NCBI RefSeq assembly: GCF_018491765.1
Contig: NZ_JABWCU010000004.1
Location: 62,001 to 126,000, forward strand
DNA: 64,000 nt
Reading direction: 5' to 3'
From: Novosphingobium profundi
GTDB taxonomy: Bacteria > Pseudomonadota > Alphaproteobacteria > Sphingomonadales > Sphingomonadaceae
Below, piece after piece: positions 28,177-36,860 of the stretch. The notes beneath the pieces are model-generated. The model had not been told where the DNA came from. It saw nothing but the letters and a program-made list of their open reading frames with translations, and ran no database searches. Made by a program: the position numbers and the translations under genes. Positions within the stretch are counted from its first letter, which is position 1. Each line of letters starts with the position of its first letter.

Positions 28177-28710
28177 TTAGCCGTTCGGGTCGGTCGGGTT
28201 GGTGATGAAACCAACCGTCGGGTAACCCGAAATCTGCACGTTGTAGATCGTGCCGGCCACACAGCGCCACGGAGCGTTCACGTCACCACGGATATGAACC
28301 TGCGGGATGAGATCCGGGTTGTCGATGAGCGCCTGGGGGCCGCCCGCGCGCTTGACGATGCCGTCGAGACGCTTGAAGGCCTTGTCACGCAGCTCCTCGG
28401 AAGAAACCGGGGTGATGTTGTTGAAGTAAACGCGGCATTCGCCATTGCGCGAAGCGCCCTGGTAGCCGGGTTCACCCGCACTGCGACCCGCATCGTCGGT
28501 GGTCGATACGGTGAGAAGAAGGTTTTCGACCTTGTTCTTCGATTCGACGGCCACGATGACCGGGATGCGCAGCTTTTCGATCGTCTGGATCGCGACCGGA
28601 ACCGCGATCAGGAAGATGATCAGAAGCACCAGCATGACGTCGACGAGCGGCGTCGTGTTGATGTCGGACATCGGTGTTTCTGCACCGCCTCCGCCCGAAG
28701 ATATCGCCAT
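28177..28710 (-). CDS. exbD: ExbD/TolR-family biopolymer transport protein (first copy)
   Basis: A 177-aa relative of ExbD with the proton-path helix INTTPLVDVMLVLLIIFLIA near residues 17-36. The periplasmic part is longer than usual and has two Cys (GECRVYF and PWRCVAGT), possibly a disulfide. The same operon carries a second, shorter exbD just downstream, an arrangement common in Sphingomonadales and Xanthomonadales. A 123-base gap with three hairpins separates it from exbB. Confidence 0.93.
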   Translation of the reverse strand: MAISSGGGGAETPMSDINTTPLVDVMLVLLIIFLIAVPVAIQTIEKLRIPVIVAVESKNKVENLLLTVSTTDDAGRSAGEPGYQGASRNGECRVYFNNITPVSSEELRDKAFKRLDGIVKRAGGPQALIDNPDLIPQVHIRGDVNAPWRCVAGTIYNVQISGYPTVGFITNPTDPNG

Positions 28711-28742
28711 AGTCTTATCCTAATCCTTGCGTTGCCTTGGGG

Positions 28743-28818
28743 AAGGCGACGGTCAGCGCATGCATCGTTCCGTCGCCTTTGCATCCCCGGAGGATGCGGA
28801 ACCGGGAAACCCGGTTCC
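28743..28818 (-). other. Three tandem hairpins between exbB and exbD
   Basis: Three perfect inverted repeats lie nose to tail in the 123-base gap: AAGGCGACGG/CCGTCGCCTT (10-bp stem, 28743-28779), GCATCC/GGATGC (28781-28797) and GGAACCGGG/CCCGGTTCC (9-bp stem, AAA loop, 28798-28818). None has a U run on the minus strand. They could protect the exbB mRNA end or cause partial termination and so lower exbD expression relative to exbB. Confidence 0.6.
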
Positions 28819-28833
28819 GAAAGCCCGGACTGA

Positions 28834-29598
28834 TTACGACTTGGCCGGAACCGGCTTGGCCGGAGCAGCCGCCTTCGGAGCGACGATGGCCGAAACCGGC
28901 TTCACGGTGCCCTTCGAGGTGATGTAGGCGAGAACGTCGCTCGAGAAGCCGGTGAGCAGCTCGGCGATGCGCTTGTTGCGGGCCTGGAGGTAGTTGTAGG
29001 CAAGCACGGCCGGAACGGCGACGAGCAGGCCGAGCGCGGTCATGATGAGAGCTTCACCGACGGGGCCCGCGACCTTGTCGATCGAAGCCGAACCGGCGAG
29101 GCCGATCGCGATCAGGGCGCGGTAGATGCCGACGACGGTACCGAACAGACCGATGAACGGTGCGGTCGCGCCGACGGTGGCGAGGAAGGGAAGGCCACCG
29201 GCGAGGCGGGCGTTGATCGAAGCTTCCGAACGCGCGAGCGAAGCGTGCAGCCAGTCGTGGGCTTCGAGTTCGTCGGTCATCTTGGCGTGCTGCTCTTCAG
29301 CAACGATGCCGTCGTCGACGAGCTGGCGCCATGCGCTGTTCTTCTCGAGCTTGGCAGCGCCGTCCTTGATGGTCGGAGCCTTCCAGAAGGAAGCGCCGAC
29401 GGCCTTGTACTGGCGGAAGATCTTCGACTGTTCGAACCACTTGGTGAACAGGATGTAGAACGAGCCGAACGACATGATGCCGAGAATGACGACGGTGGCA
29501 TAGGCGATGAAACCGCCCTGCTCGAGGGCTTCGGCAAAGCCGAACTTGTTCTGCGGCGCGGCTTCGCCGGCGGCGGCAAGGATGTCAACGATAAGCAT
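28834..29598 (-). CDS. exbB: ExbB/TolQ-family proton channel protein
   Basis: A 254-aa inner-membrane protein with three membrane helices: an N-terminal one (FIAYATVVILGIMSFGSFYI) and a central pair around ATVGATAPFIGLFGTVVGIYR and EALIMTALGLLVAVPAVLAYNYLQA, the MotA/TolQ/ExbB signature. It forms the pentamer around ExbD that energises TonB. The C-terminus is an Ala/Pro/Lys-rich tail. It lies 75 bases after tonB in the same operon. Confidence 0.95.
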   Translation of the reverse strand: MLIVDILAAAGEAAPQNKFGFAEALEQGGFIAYATVVILGIMSFGSFYILFTKWFEQSKIFRQYKAVGASFWKAPTIKDGAAKLEKNSAWRQLVDDGIVAEEQHAKMTDELEAHDWLHASLARSEASINARLAGGLPFLATVGATAPFIGLFGTVVGIYRALIAIGLAGSASIDKVAGPVGEALIMTALGLLVAVPAVLAYNYLQARNKRIAELLTGFSSDVLAYITSKGTVKPVSAIVAPKAAAPAKPVPAKS

Positions 29599-29673
29599 GC
29601 GAATTACCTCTCAAGAAGAATGCAGGATTAAAGGGCCGGCTCACGAGGTGGCCGTTGCCCTGTATCAATGGGC

Positions 29674-30345
29674 TTAGTTGAGCTGGTAGACGATGGTGGT
29701 CGAATAGCTGCTCGAGATCGGGTCACCCGCGGCATTGAGAGCCGGATCGAAGCGGGCGTAACGGGTCATGCCGTCACATGCTGCTTCATCGAGATCCGGG
29801 CTGCCGCTCGAGTTGGAGACCTGGCACGCCGAGACGCGACCTTCGGTGTCGATGTTCACCCGAACGCCCACGCGACCTTCACGACCTTCGCGAGCCGCAC
29901 GGCTCGGATAGTTGCGCTGAATCGCAGCGGCCCAGCGGCCCTGACCCTTGGGCGATGCGCCACGAGCCTTCGAAGGCGCAGGCGGAGCCGGAGGAGCAGG
30001 CGGAGCGGGTGGTGCCGAAACGGTCGGAACCACGACCGGGGGAGCCGGCGGCGCGTTGATCACCGTCTGCACCGGCGGCGGGGCCGGGGCGATGTTGATC
30101 GGCGGCGGCGGCGCCACGATGGGCGGCGGCGGCGTATCCTTGGGCGGTTCGGGAGGCGGCGGCGGCGGCTCCTCCTTCGGTTTTTCTTCCTTGATGTCCA
30201 CGGTCGTCACTTTTTTGATGACCTGCTGCGCAGCCTTGTAGGCGAGGCCCGTGACTAGCGCATAGCCGATGAAGACGTGGATCAAGGCAACGATGACAAT
30301 AGTGGTGATTTTCGCACCACTCATTTGCTGGTCAGCGTAAGCCAT
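29674..30345 (-). CDS. tonB: TonB energy transducer
   Basis: A 223-aa protein that spans the periplasm and opens outer-membrane receptors. It has one N-terminal membrane helix (KITTIVIVALIHVFIGYALV), a long Pro-rich linker (about residues 50-125) and a C-terminal TonB domain (NYPSRAAREGREGRVGVRVN, then SSGSPDLDEAA). It is first in the operon, so the promoter should lie in the 360-base gap upstream. No Fur-like box was recognised there. Confidence 0.95.
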   Translation of the reverse strand: MAYADQQMSGAKITTIVIVALIHVFIGYALVTGLAYKAAQQVIKKVTTVDIKEEKPKEEPPPPPPEPPKDTPPPPIVAPPPPINIAPAPPPVQTVINAPPAPPVVVPTVSAPPAPPAPPAPPAPSKARGASPKGQGRWAAAIQRNYPSRAAREGREGRVGVRVNIDTEGRVSACQVSNSSGSPDLDEAACDGMTRYARFDPALNAAGDPISSSYSTTIVYQLN

Positions 30346-30705
30346 TCAGACGCATCACTCCATTACCAAGCCCCGGACACGTGCAAAAACCACAAGTCCA
30401 AGGGCGCCGATGGCCTTCGCTGAACGCGAAGCCCATGACGAAACTCGAAATTACCCACCCTGACGGCTGACAGTCGGCCCCGAGGTTGTCACGCAACAGC
30501 GAGGCTTACCGCGGGGCTTTTTTGTTTTTTCGCCCCGTTTTGCAGTTTTCTTAGCGTTGAAGGTCCCCCTGCGCAACGCCCAATCGCAGAGCGCCGGGTT
30601 AACCTTCAATTAAGCCGCGATTGCCGCATGGTGCATTGCCATGCGCATTGCCGCAAGGCCTTTCGAGTCCCATAAGATAACGTTTTTGTTGCGGAGTCCC
30701 CATTT
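30346..30705. other. Intergenic region between tonB and a divergent secreted-protein gene
   Basis: A 360-base stretch without a gene. It should carry the tonB promoter (minus) and the promoter of the gene at 30706 (plus). It holds a T-rich patch near 30517-30530, a CtrA-type motif at 30599-30613, and two near repeats of GCATTGCC near 30633-30651. No RNA gene was recognised. Confidence 0.6.
30599..30613 (+). promoter_or_regulatory. CtrA-type motif TTAA-N7-TTAA
   Basis: TTAACCTTCAATTAA has both TTAA half sites with seven bases between them, the full CtrA consensus known from Caulobacter and its relatives. It lies 92 bases before the ATG at 30706, a usual distance for a CtrA-controlled promoter. 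Such a motif can occur by chance, though TTAA is rare in DNA of this GC content. Confidence 0.45.
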
Positions 30706-31551
30706 ATGTCTGTCGTGCGGCGCCCCTTGCTCGCGGGTTTGGCCACCCTGAGTTTCCTCGTGCTGGCGGTTCCCGGCCATGCCGCGGGCGTGCCGGCCAT
30801 CGCTGCCCAGCCGACCTTTGCCGACCTTGCAGATCTCGCCGATTCGGCGCCACTCGTGATCCAGGCGCGCGTCGCGCGGATGACCCGCGTGGCCGACGAG
30901 CGCGCGCCGGGGCGCCTGCCGGGGACCGGACGCTACTATATGGAGGCCGACACCCTGGCGCTGCTGACCGGCACGGCGCCGATCGGCGAATCGCTGCGCT
31001 ACCTCGTCGACCTGCCGCTTGATGCGCGCGGAAAGCCGGCCGACCTCAGGAAGCGCGAAGTGCTGCTGTTCGCGCGTTCGGTACCCGGACGTCCGGGGGA
31101 GATCCAGCTGACGTCCCCCGATGCGCAGCTCCTGTGGTCGCCCGAGCTTGACGCGCAGACACGCGGATTGCTGCGCCAACTGGTTGCGCCCGATGCACCT
31201 GCGCACATTACCGGGGTACGCGAATTGCTTTATGTGCCGGGCACGCTTGCGGGGCAGGGCGAGACGCAGATCTTTCTCAGGACCGCCGACGGTTCGGCAG
31301 CCTCGATCACGGTGCGCCACCAGCCGGGCCGGCCGGTTTCGTGGGGAGCCTCGTTCTCCGAGCTGGTCGCCGACGTGACCCGTCCGCCGGCACAGGACAG
31401 CCTGGAATGGTATCGCCTTGCCTGTTCGCTCCCCAATCTGCCGCCGGACGGTGCCAACGTTTCGGAAGGCTATGACGCCAAGGCCCAGGCCCAGGCCGAC
31501 TACCGCACGGTGGTGGGTGAACTGGGCGTGTGCGAACGCAACCGCAGCTAA
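30706..31551 (+). CDS. Secreted protein of unknown function
   Basis: A 281-aa protein with a clear Sec signal (RRPLLAGLATLSFLVLAVPG, cleavage near GHAAG). The mature part has no recognised motif; it contains RYYMEADTLALLTG and RKREVLLFARSVPG, alternating hydrophobic stretches suggesting a beta-rich fold, and two Cys near the C-terminus (LACSLPNL and GVCERNRS) that may be linked. It lies before hom on the same strand, separated by a hairpin that probably ends its transcript. The CtrA-type motif upstream hints at cell-cycle control. Probably restricted to related genera, which I cannot check here. Confidence 0.8.
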   Translation: MSVVRRPLLAGLATLSFLVLAVPGHAAGVPAIAAQPTFADLADLADSAPLVIQARVARMTRVADERAPGRLPGTGRYYMEADTLALLTGTAPIGESLRYLVDLPLDARGKPADLRKREVLLFARSVPGRPGEIQLTSPDAQLLWSPELDAQTRGLLRQLVAPDAPAHITGVRELLYVPGTLAGQGETQIFLRTADGSAASITVRHQPGRPVSWGASFSELVADVTRPPAQDSLEWYRLACSLPNLPPDGANVSEGYDAKAQAQADYRTVVGELGVCERNRS

Positions 31552-31562
31552 CCGGGAAAAAC

Positions 31563-31594
31563 GGCCCTTGCCCGGATTGTTGCGGGCAAGGGCG
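31563..31594 (+). terminator. Hairpin between the secreted-protein gene and hom
   Basis: GCCCTTGCCCG and CGGGCAAGGGC form a perfect 11-bp stem with loop GATTGTTG, 12 bases after the upstream stop. There is no U run, so termination is probable but not certain. Confidence 0.5.
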
Positions 31595-31655
31595 CTCAAG
31601 GCGCTGGAAAATTGCGCGCAGCTGTCCTAGGGGGCCCGAGCCGAAAGGGGACCCG

Positions 31656-32963
31656 ATGACTGAACCGCTCAAGATCGCACTTGCTGGACTTGGAACCGTT
31701 GGGACGGGCGTTGTCCGTCTGATTGAAACGAATGCCGAGCTCATTGCCCGCCGTGCCCGGCGTCCGGTGCAGATTACGGCCGTCAGCGCGCGCGATCGCA
31801 CCAAGGACCGCGGCGTGGACCTTTCGTCCTACGCCTGGGTCGACGATCCGGCCGAACTGGCGCTGCGCGACGACGTCGACGTCGTCGTGGAGATGGTCGG
31901 CGGCTCGGACGGACCGGCGCTGGCGCTGGCGCGCACCGCGCTGGCGCACGGCAAGAGCTTCGTGACCGCGAACAAGGCGATGATCGCGCACCATGGCCTG
32001 GAACTGGCCAAGGCCGCCGAAGACGGCGGCGCCGCGCTCAAGTTCGAGGCGGCGGTGGCCGGCGGCATCCCGGTCATCAACGGACTGATCGACGGGGCTG
32101 CGGCCAACCAGGTCGAGCGCGTCTACGGGATCCTCAACGGGACCTGCAACTACATCCTCTCGACCATGGAGGACACCGGCGCGGACTTTGGCGACGTGCT
32201 CGCCGAGGCGCAGCGCCTGGGCTATGCGGAGGCCGATCCGACCTTCGACGTCGAAGGCATCGATGCCTCGCACAAGCTGGCGATTCTCGCGGCCATCGCG
32301 TTCGGTGCGCGCCTCGATTTCGATGCGGTGGAGACCATCGGCATCAGCCACGTCAAGGCCGCCGACATCGAGCAGGCGCGCGGACTGGGCTTCGTCATCC
32401 GCCTGATCGGCGTGGCCGAGGTCGACACGCAGGGCGGCGCCCCGCGCCTGTTCCAGCGCGTGCGTCCTTATCTGGTGCCGGTCGGCCACCCGCTCGCCAA
32501 CGTGGACGGTCCGACCAATGCGGTCGTCACCGAGGGCAATTTCGTCGGGCGCCTGCTGTTCCAGGGCGCGGGTGCCGGGGACGGCCCGACCGCGAGCGCG
32601 GTCGTTGCCGACATCATCGAGGTCGCGCGCGGCGAGAAGGGCCCGGCTTTCGCCATGCCGGTCGATGAACTCGAGGCGATGGCGCCGGCCGCCTCGGGCC
32701 ACCGCGTCTCGAGCTCGTACATCCGCTTCACGGTCCCCGACCGTCCGGGCGTCCTTGCCGAGATCACGGCGGCGATGCGCGATGCCGGGGTCTCGATCGA
32801 GAGCATGATCCAGAAGGGCGATCCCGACCAGGATGGCGAAGTGATCCTCGCCATCGTCACCCACCAGGGCCCGGAATCGGGCGTGGTCGAGGCGATGCGC
32901 ATTCTTGAGGGCTCGTCCAGCCTGACCGCGCCGCCGCTGGTCATGCAGATTCTGGGCAACTGA
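31656..32963 (+). CDS. hom: Homoserine dehydrogenase
   Basis: Reduces aspartate semialdehyde to homoserine, the branch point to threonine and methionine. The protein is 435 aa. It has the NAD(P) motif LAGLGTVGTG at the N-terminus, the catalytic-domain stretches GILNGTCNYILS and AEADPTFDVEGIDA, and a C-terminal ACT domain (RFTVPDRPGVLAEIT) for feedback control, typically by threonine. The ATG at 31656 follows GAAAGGGG with good spacing. A strong terminator follows at 33001. Confidence 0.97.
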   Translation: MTEPLKIALAGLGTVGTGVVRLIETNAELIARRARRPVQITAVSARDRTKDRGVDLSSYAWVDDPAELALRDDVDVVVEMVGGSDGPALALARTALAHGKSFVTANKAMIAHHGLELAKAAEDGGAALKFEAAVAGGIPVINGLIDGAAANQVERVYGILNGTCNYILSTMEDTGADFGDVLAEAQRLGYAEADPTFDVEGIDASHKLAILAAIAFGARLDFDAVETIGISHVKAADIEQARGLGFVIRLIGVAEVDTQGGAPRLFQRVRPYLVPVGHPLANVDGPTNAVVTEGNFVGRLLFQGAGAGDGPTASAVVADIIEVARGEKGPAFAMPVDELEAMAPAASGHRVSSSYIRFTVPDRPGVLAEITAAMRDAGVSIESMIQKGDPDQDGEVILAIVTHQGPESGVVEAMRILEGSSSLTAPPLVMQILGN

Positions 32964-33000
32964 GCCCCGCCGACCGGACCTGCGGGCCTGAGGCCGAAAA

Positions 33001-33036
33001 GGGGCGCGCCGTCGCAGGACGGTGCGCCCCTTTTTC
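33001..33036. terminator. Terminator of hom (bidirectional)
   Basis: GGGGCGCGCCGTC pairs with GACGGTGCGCCCC (13 bp, one G-T pair), followed by TTTTT on the plus strand and preceded by AAAA, so it can also serve the convergent gene at 33063. Confidence 0.85.
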
Positions 33037-33062
33037 GGTTTGGCGGGCCGGATCCGGAAGGT

Positions 33063-33521
33063 TCAGTGGGCGCGCATCTCGCCCTTGGCGATCTTGTCGG
33101 CGTCCGAGCCGACGGGGGCCTCGGGGATGCTGGAAAGGTCGATGATCAGCGGCTGCGCAGGCGGGCACGGACCAAGAAAGCACATGCCGCCCATGGTCGA
33201 CTTGCCCTTGAAGATGCCGCCACCCGCGACGTCGGGTGTATGCAAGGCGCCATCGTCGGTGGCATTCTTGCCGGTGGGGTCGAGGTCGGAAGAGGACTCG
33301 ACGCGGAATTCCTCCTCGTCGGGGGCGCATACGACGATCTCGCCCTGGCGGATCGTGCGAAGGCAAGTGCGGCGCGAACGGTCGCGCGTCACGCGTCCAT
33401 TTTCGCCGAGCATGTTCTCGGCGATGGCGCGATCCGCGTTGGAAACGCCGGCATCCTCGGCGCTATTTCCCTCCTGGGCGAAGGCCCCTGACGGGAGGAG
33501 TGCGGCAAGCGCCAAAAGCAT
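33063..33521 (-). CDS. Small secreted protein of unknown function
   Basis: A 152-aa protein with a short Sec signal (MLLALAALLPSGAFAQEG). The ATG at 33521 is preceded by AGAAGAGG on its strand; a TTG at 33539 would give six more residues. The mature part is acidic, with the Cys pair RRTCLRTIRQGEIVVCAPDE near residues 50-66 and another pair in MGGMCFLGPCPP. The same Cys-...-ICGR/VCAPDEEEFR pattern occurs in many short sphingomonad exported proteins of unknown role, as far as I recall. It is divergent from glpX. Confidence 0.75.
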   Translation of the reverse strand: MLLALAALLPSGAFAQEGNSAEDAGVSNADRAIAENMLGENGRVTRDRSRRTCLRTIRQGEIVVCAPDEEEFRVESSSDLDPTGKNATDDGALHTPDVAGGGIFKGKSTMGGMCFLGPCPPAQPLIIDLSSIPEAPVGSDADKIAKGEMRAH

Positions 33522-33599
33522 TGTACCTCTTCTCGACAACTTATATTCCTCTGTCTAAGGCAGGCATACCTTTCCTCCACGCCTTAATCTGGAGTGAAT

Positions 33600-34577
33600 A
33601 TGTCTGACCATACCCCTGCCAGTAAAGTTCTCGATCGGGTGCTCGTTCTCGAAATGGTACGCGTGACCGAGGCCGCCGCGATCGCGGCGTCCCGGCTCGT
33701 CGGGCGAGGGGACGAGAAGGCGGCCGACGCCGCGGCCGTCGAGGCCATGCGCCGGGCCTTCGACGAACTCTACATGGACGGAACGGTCGTCATCGGCGAG
33801 GGCGAGCGCGACGAGGCGCCGATGCTCTTCATCGGTGAGAAGGTCGGCGGGGCGCCGGACAAGGGGCCCCGGATCGACATCGCGCTCGATCCGCTGGAAG
33901 GCACCACGATCACCGCCAAGGCGGGGCCCAACGCGCTCGCGGTGCTGGCGGCCGCCGAAGAGGGCGGGCTGCTCAATGCGCCCGACGTCTACATGGACAA
34001 GATCGCGGTGGGCCCAGGCTATCCCAAGGACGTGATCAGCCTCGACAAGAGCGTCACGGAAAACGTGACCGCGGTGGCCGAAGCCAAGGGCGTGCGTCCT
34101 GAAGACATCATCGTGTGCGTGCTCGACCGGCCGCGCCACGGCGAGTTGATCGAGGAACTGCGCGGGCTCGGCTGCGGGGTGGTGCTGATCGGCGACGGCG
34201 ACGTCGCGGGTGTGATCGCCACCACCGACGAAAACACCAACATCGATCTTTACATGGGTTCGGGCGGAGCGCCCGAGGGCGTGCTCGCGGCCGCTGCGCT
34301 GCGCTGCGTGGGCGGGCAGTTCAACGGACGCCTGCTGTTCCGCAACGACGACGAGCGCGCGCGGGCCCGCAAATGGGGGATCGAGGACCTCAACCGGATC
34401 TACAAGCTCGAAGACCTCGCCAAGGGCGACTGCATCTTCGCCGCGACGGGGGTGACCGACGGATCGTTGCTGGCAGGCGTCAAGCACTTCAAGAACGGCA
34501 AGCGGACCACCGAAAGCGTGGTGATGCGCGCGAGCTCGGGCACGGTACGCTGGATCAAGGGTGAACACCGCTTCTGA
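33600..34577 (+). CDS. glpX: Fructose-1,6-bisphosphatase, class II
   Basis: Gluconeogenic enzyme that removes the 1-phosphate of fructose 1,6-bisphosphate. The protein is 325 aa. The class II (GlpX) signatures GEGERDEAPML and IALDPLEGTTITA hold the metal ligands, and GSGGAPEGVLAAAALRC is also conserved. The ATG at 33600 follows GGAG (33591-33594); a GTG at 33594 would overlap this ribosome site. A terminator follows; prs is the next gene. Confidence 0.96.
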   Translation: MSDHTPASKVLDRVLVLEMVRVTEAAAIAASRLVGRGDEKAADAAAVEAMRRAFDELYMDGTVVIGEGERDEAPMLFIGEKVGGAPDKGPRIDIALDPLEGTTITAKAGPNALAVLAAAEEGGLLNAPDVYMDKIAVGPGYPKDVISLDKSVTENVTAVAEAKGVRPEDIIVCVLDRPRHGELIEELRGLGCGVVLIGDGDVAGVIATTDENTNIDLYMGSGGAPEGVLAAAALRCVGGQFNGRLLFRNDDERARARKWGIEDLNRIYKLEDLAKGDCIFAATGVTDGSLLAGVKHFKNGKRTTESVVMRASSGTVRWIKGEHRF

Positions 34578-34598
34578 GCAAGGTCGCTGATCGACAAC

Positions 34599-34637
34599 GA
34601 AAAGGCCGGTTTCACGCTGCGGTGTCCGGCCTTTTTC
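34599..34637 (+). terminator. Terminator of glpX
   Basis: AAAAGGCCGG pairs with CCGGCCTTTT around an 18-base loop and ends in TTTTT, 22 bases after the glpX stop. Confidence 0.75.
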
Positions 34638-34770
34638 GTGGACGCAATCGAGAGGCCTAGGGGACAACCCCAATTTCGAAAAACCTGCCCGGCTCTATTG
34701 CATTTGCATGACGCATCACTAAGGGCGGGCGCGTTCGAAGCTCACAAGTGGCTTTTTTCGGGGATTCGCA

Positions 34771-35706
34771 ATGAAGATCATGTCGGGTAACAGCAACCTT
34801 CCGCTCGCGCGCGCGGTTGCCGCCTATCTGGAACTGCCGCTCACCGATGCGAGCGTACGCCGCTTCGCCGACGAGGAAATCTTCGTCGAGATCCACGAAA
34901 ACGTGCGCGGCGAGGACGTCTTCGTGGTCCAGCCGACGAGCTACCCGGCCAACGACAACCTGATGGAACTGCTGATCTGCATCGACGCGCTGCGCCGGGC
35001 CTCGGCACGCCGCATCACTGCGGTCGTTCCCTACTTCGGCTATGCCCGCCAGGACCGCAAGCCCGGTCCGCGCACGCCGATCTCGGCCAAGCTGGTCGCC
35101 AACCTGATGACCGAAGCGGGCGCCGACCGCGTGCTTTCGGTCGACCTGCACGCCGGTCAGATCCAGGGCTTCTTCGACATCCCGACCGACAACCTGTTCG
35201 CCGCGCCGGTCATGGCGGCCGACATCCAGGCGCGCTACGGCGAGGAATCGCTGATGGTTGTCTCGCCCGACGTGGGCGGCGTGGTGCGCGCGCGCGCGCT
35301 CGCCAAGCGCCTCGACAACGCCCCGCTCGCGATCGTCGACAAGCGCCGCGATCGTCCGGGCCAGTCGGAAGTCATGAACATCATCGGCGACGTCAAGGGC
35401 CGCGCCTGCATCCTGATCGACGACATCATCGATTCGGGCGGCACGCTGTGCAACGCGGCGCAGGCGCTCATGGACCAGGGCGCGGCAAGCGTGACGGCCT
35501 ACATCACCCACGGCGTGCTTTCGGGCGCGGCGGTCTCGCGCGTCAACAATTCGGCGCTCAAGGAACTGGTGATCACCGATTCGATCCAGGCCACCGAAGC
35601 CGCGCAGCAGTCGGACCGCATCCGCATCCTGACGATCGCGCCGCTCCTGGGTGAAGCGATCCGTCGCATTGCCGACGAAAGCTCGGTCTCCAGCCTGTTC
35701 GATTGA
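34771..35706 (+). CDS. prs: Ribose-phosphate pyrophosphokinase
   Basis: Makes PRPP from ribose 5-phosphate and ATP, feeding purine, pyrimidine, histidine and NAD synthesis. The protein is 311 aa. It has the N-terminal [17 protein letters not shown], the ATP-binding [10 protein letters not shown], the metal site [12 protein letters not shown], and the PRPP loop [11 protein letters not shown]. It stands alone with its own upstream region of about 130 bases after the glpX terminator. Confidence 0.98.
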   Translation: MKIMSGNSNLPLARAVAAYLELPLTDASVRRFADEEIFVEIHENVRGEDVFVVQPTSYPANDNLMELLICIDALRRASARRITAVVPYFGYARQDRKPGPRTPISAKLVANLMTEAGADRVLSVDLHAGQIQGFFDIPTDNLFAAPVMAADIQARYGEESLMVVSPDVGGVVRARALAKRLDNAPLAIVDKRRDRPGQSEVMNIIGDVKGRACILIDDIIDSGGTLCNAAQALMDQGAASVTAYITHGVLSGAAVSRVNNSALKELVITDSIQATEAAQQSDRIRILTIAPLLGEAIRRIADESSVSSLFD

Positions 35707-35710
35707 TCAT

Positions 35711-35748
35711 CTCGGGCGGTCCGCTCTCTGTCGCGGACCGCTCCCGAG
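35711..35748. terminator. Hairpin between convergent prs and AraC genes
   Basis: CTCGGG-CGGTCCGC pairs with GCGGACCG-CTCCCGAG (14 pairs with a two-base bulge). There is no U run, but its place between two convergent stops fits a shared terminator. Confidence 0.5.
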
Positions 35749-35773
35749 CATGGGGCGCGAGCATGGCGCGCGC

Positions 35774-36730
35774 CTAGTTCGGCGCGGTCAGCCAGGGGCG
35801 TTGCCCGCCCGGCGCGATCCGGGCGAGGTCTTCCAGTCGCCGTGCCTGGCGCGATTCCAGCGAGAGCGTCAGCAGGGGCTGAGGGCTAGCCACGAACTGC
35901 CCCGGCGACATGCCGAACAGTTCGGTGAACTCATGGATCAGGTGACTTTCGTCGTAGTAGCGCAGGATGATGTCGTTGGCCTCGGCGCTATCGGCCACGC
36001 CGCGTAGCTGGCTCGCCATGTCGAGCGCGCGGGCGCGGCGCAGGACCTGCTTGGGCGCAAGCCCGAAGTCGCGCAGCACGATCCGCTCAAGGCGGCGCCG
36101 GTCCACCCTGCAGGCCCGTGCGGCTTCAGCCACCGTGATCGAGGGCGTGGCATAGGCGATCTGCTCGAACTGCGCCGTGACGGGATCTGGCGACAACGAG
36201 CCGTTTAGGGCAATCCAGTCGCGAAAGAGGTCCTCGAGCGAAAGAGCCCAGCCCCTTACGTCGTCATCGGGATCGAAGCGGTTGAGCAGGTCCTCTTGCG
36301 AGAGGCCATAGACTTCGGTCGGAACGATCCGGTCGACCAGCGCGGCCACGGAGGGCCCCTTGAGCGCGGTATAGGCGCCAGGCCGGACCGCGACGCCCAG
36401 GCTGATGAAGCTTCCGGTCACGCGCACCGGCATGCGGCGCGACTGAGGGCCTGTCAGGCAGGCGTTGCGCAGAGCGCTCCGCGGGCCGTCGAGAGTCTCG
36501 GCTTCCCAATTTCCCGACAACTGGACGCGCAGGCTCGCCAGGTCGTTGAACTGCCCGCAGCAAATCACGTGGCCGGCCGGTGCGGTAATTTTGCTGACAT
36601 AGATCCGTCCCACCCAGGGGGCGAGATCGGCAGCTGGAGCGCGGTTGAAGGAGAGCGGTTGTCCGTGAGGTGTTACGCCTTGTTCGGGAATAATCAGGGG
36701 GTCGAAAGCCGGTGCCTTCCTGAATTGCAT
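35774..36730 (-). CDS. AraC-family transcriptional regulator
   Basis: About 318 aa. The C-terminal third is an AraC double helix-turn-helix (SITVAEAARACRVDRRRLER, then DIILRYYDESHLIHEFTELFG with the PGQF ending). The N-terminal 190 residues are a sensor domain of unknown ligand, similar in plan to the AraC protein at 42003. Two starts are possible: ATG at 36730 with AGGGG five bases upstream (chosen), and ATG at 36766 with AAGGA three bases upstream, which adds 12 residues. It is divergent from hisN; the region between is AT-richer than the surroundings. Target genes unknown. Confidence 0.85.
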   Translation of the reverse strand: MQFRKAPAFDPLIIPEQGVTPHGQPLSFNRAPAADLAPWVGRIYVSKITAPAGHVICCGQFNDLASLRVQLSGNWEAETLDGPRSALRNACLTGPQSRRMPVRVTGSFISLGVAVRPGAYTALKGPSVAALVDRIVPTEVYGLSQEDLLNRFDPDDDVRGWALSLEDLFRDWIALNGSLSPDPVTAQFEQIAYATPSITVAEAARACRVDRRRLERIVLRDFGLAPKQVLRRARALDMASQLRGVADSAEANDIILRYYDESHLIHEFTELFGMSPGQFVASPQPLLTLSLESRQARRLEDLARIAPGGQRPWLTAPN

Positions 36731-36860
36731 GTATACCCCTGATCCGCTTTGCCCGTTACTTGGCATATATCCTTATTTTACAATCGACAAGAAAGATTGG
36801 CGACGATTGCAGTCTCGTGCGGCCTTGACCTCGGCGGTCGGCTGGGAGAACAGGGCGGCC

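Noticed and set aside
31552..31655. Riboswitch before hom (for example SAM-II)
   Set aside because: The region holds only a GC hairpin between two genes; the conserved pseudoknot elements of SAM-II were not found by eye.
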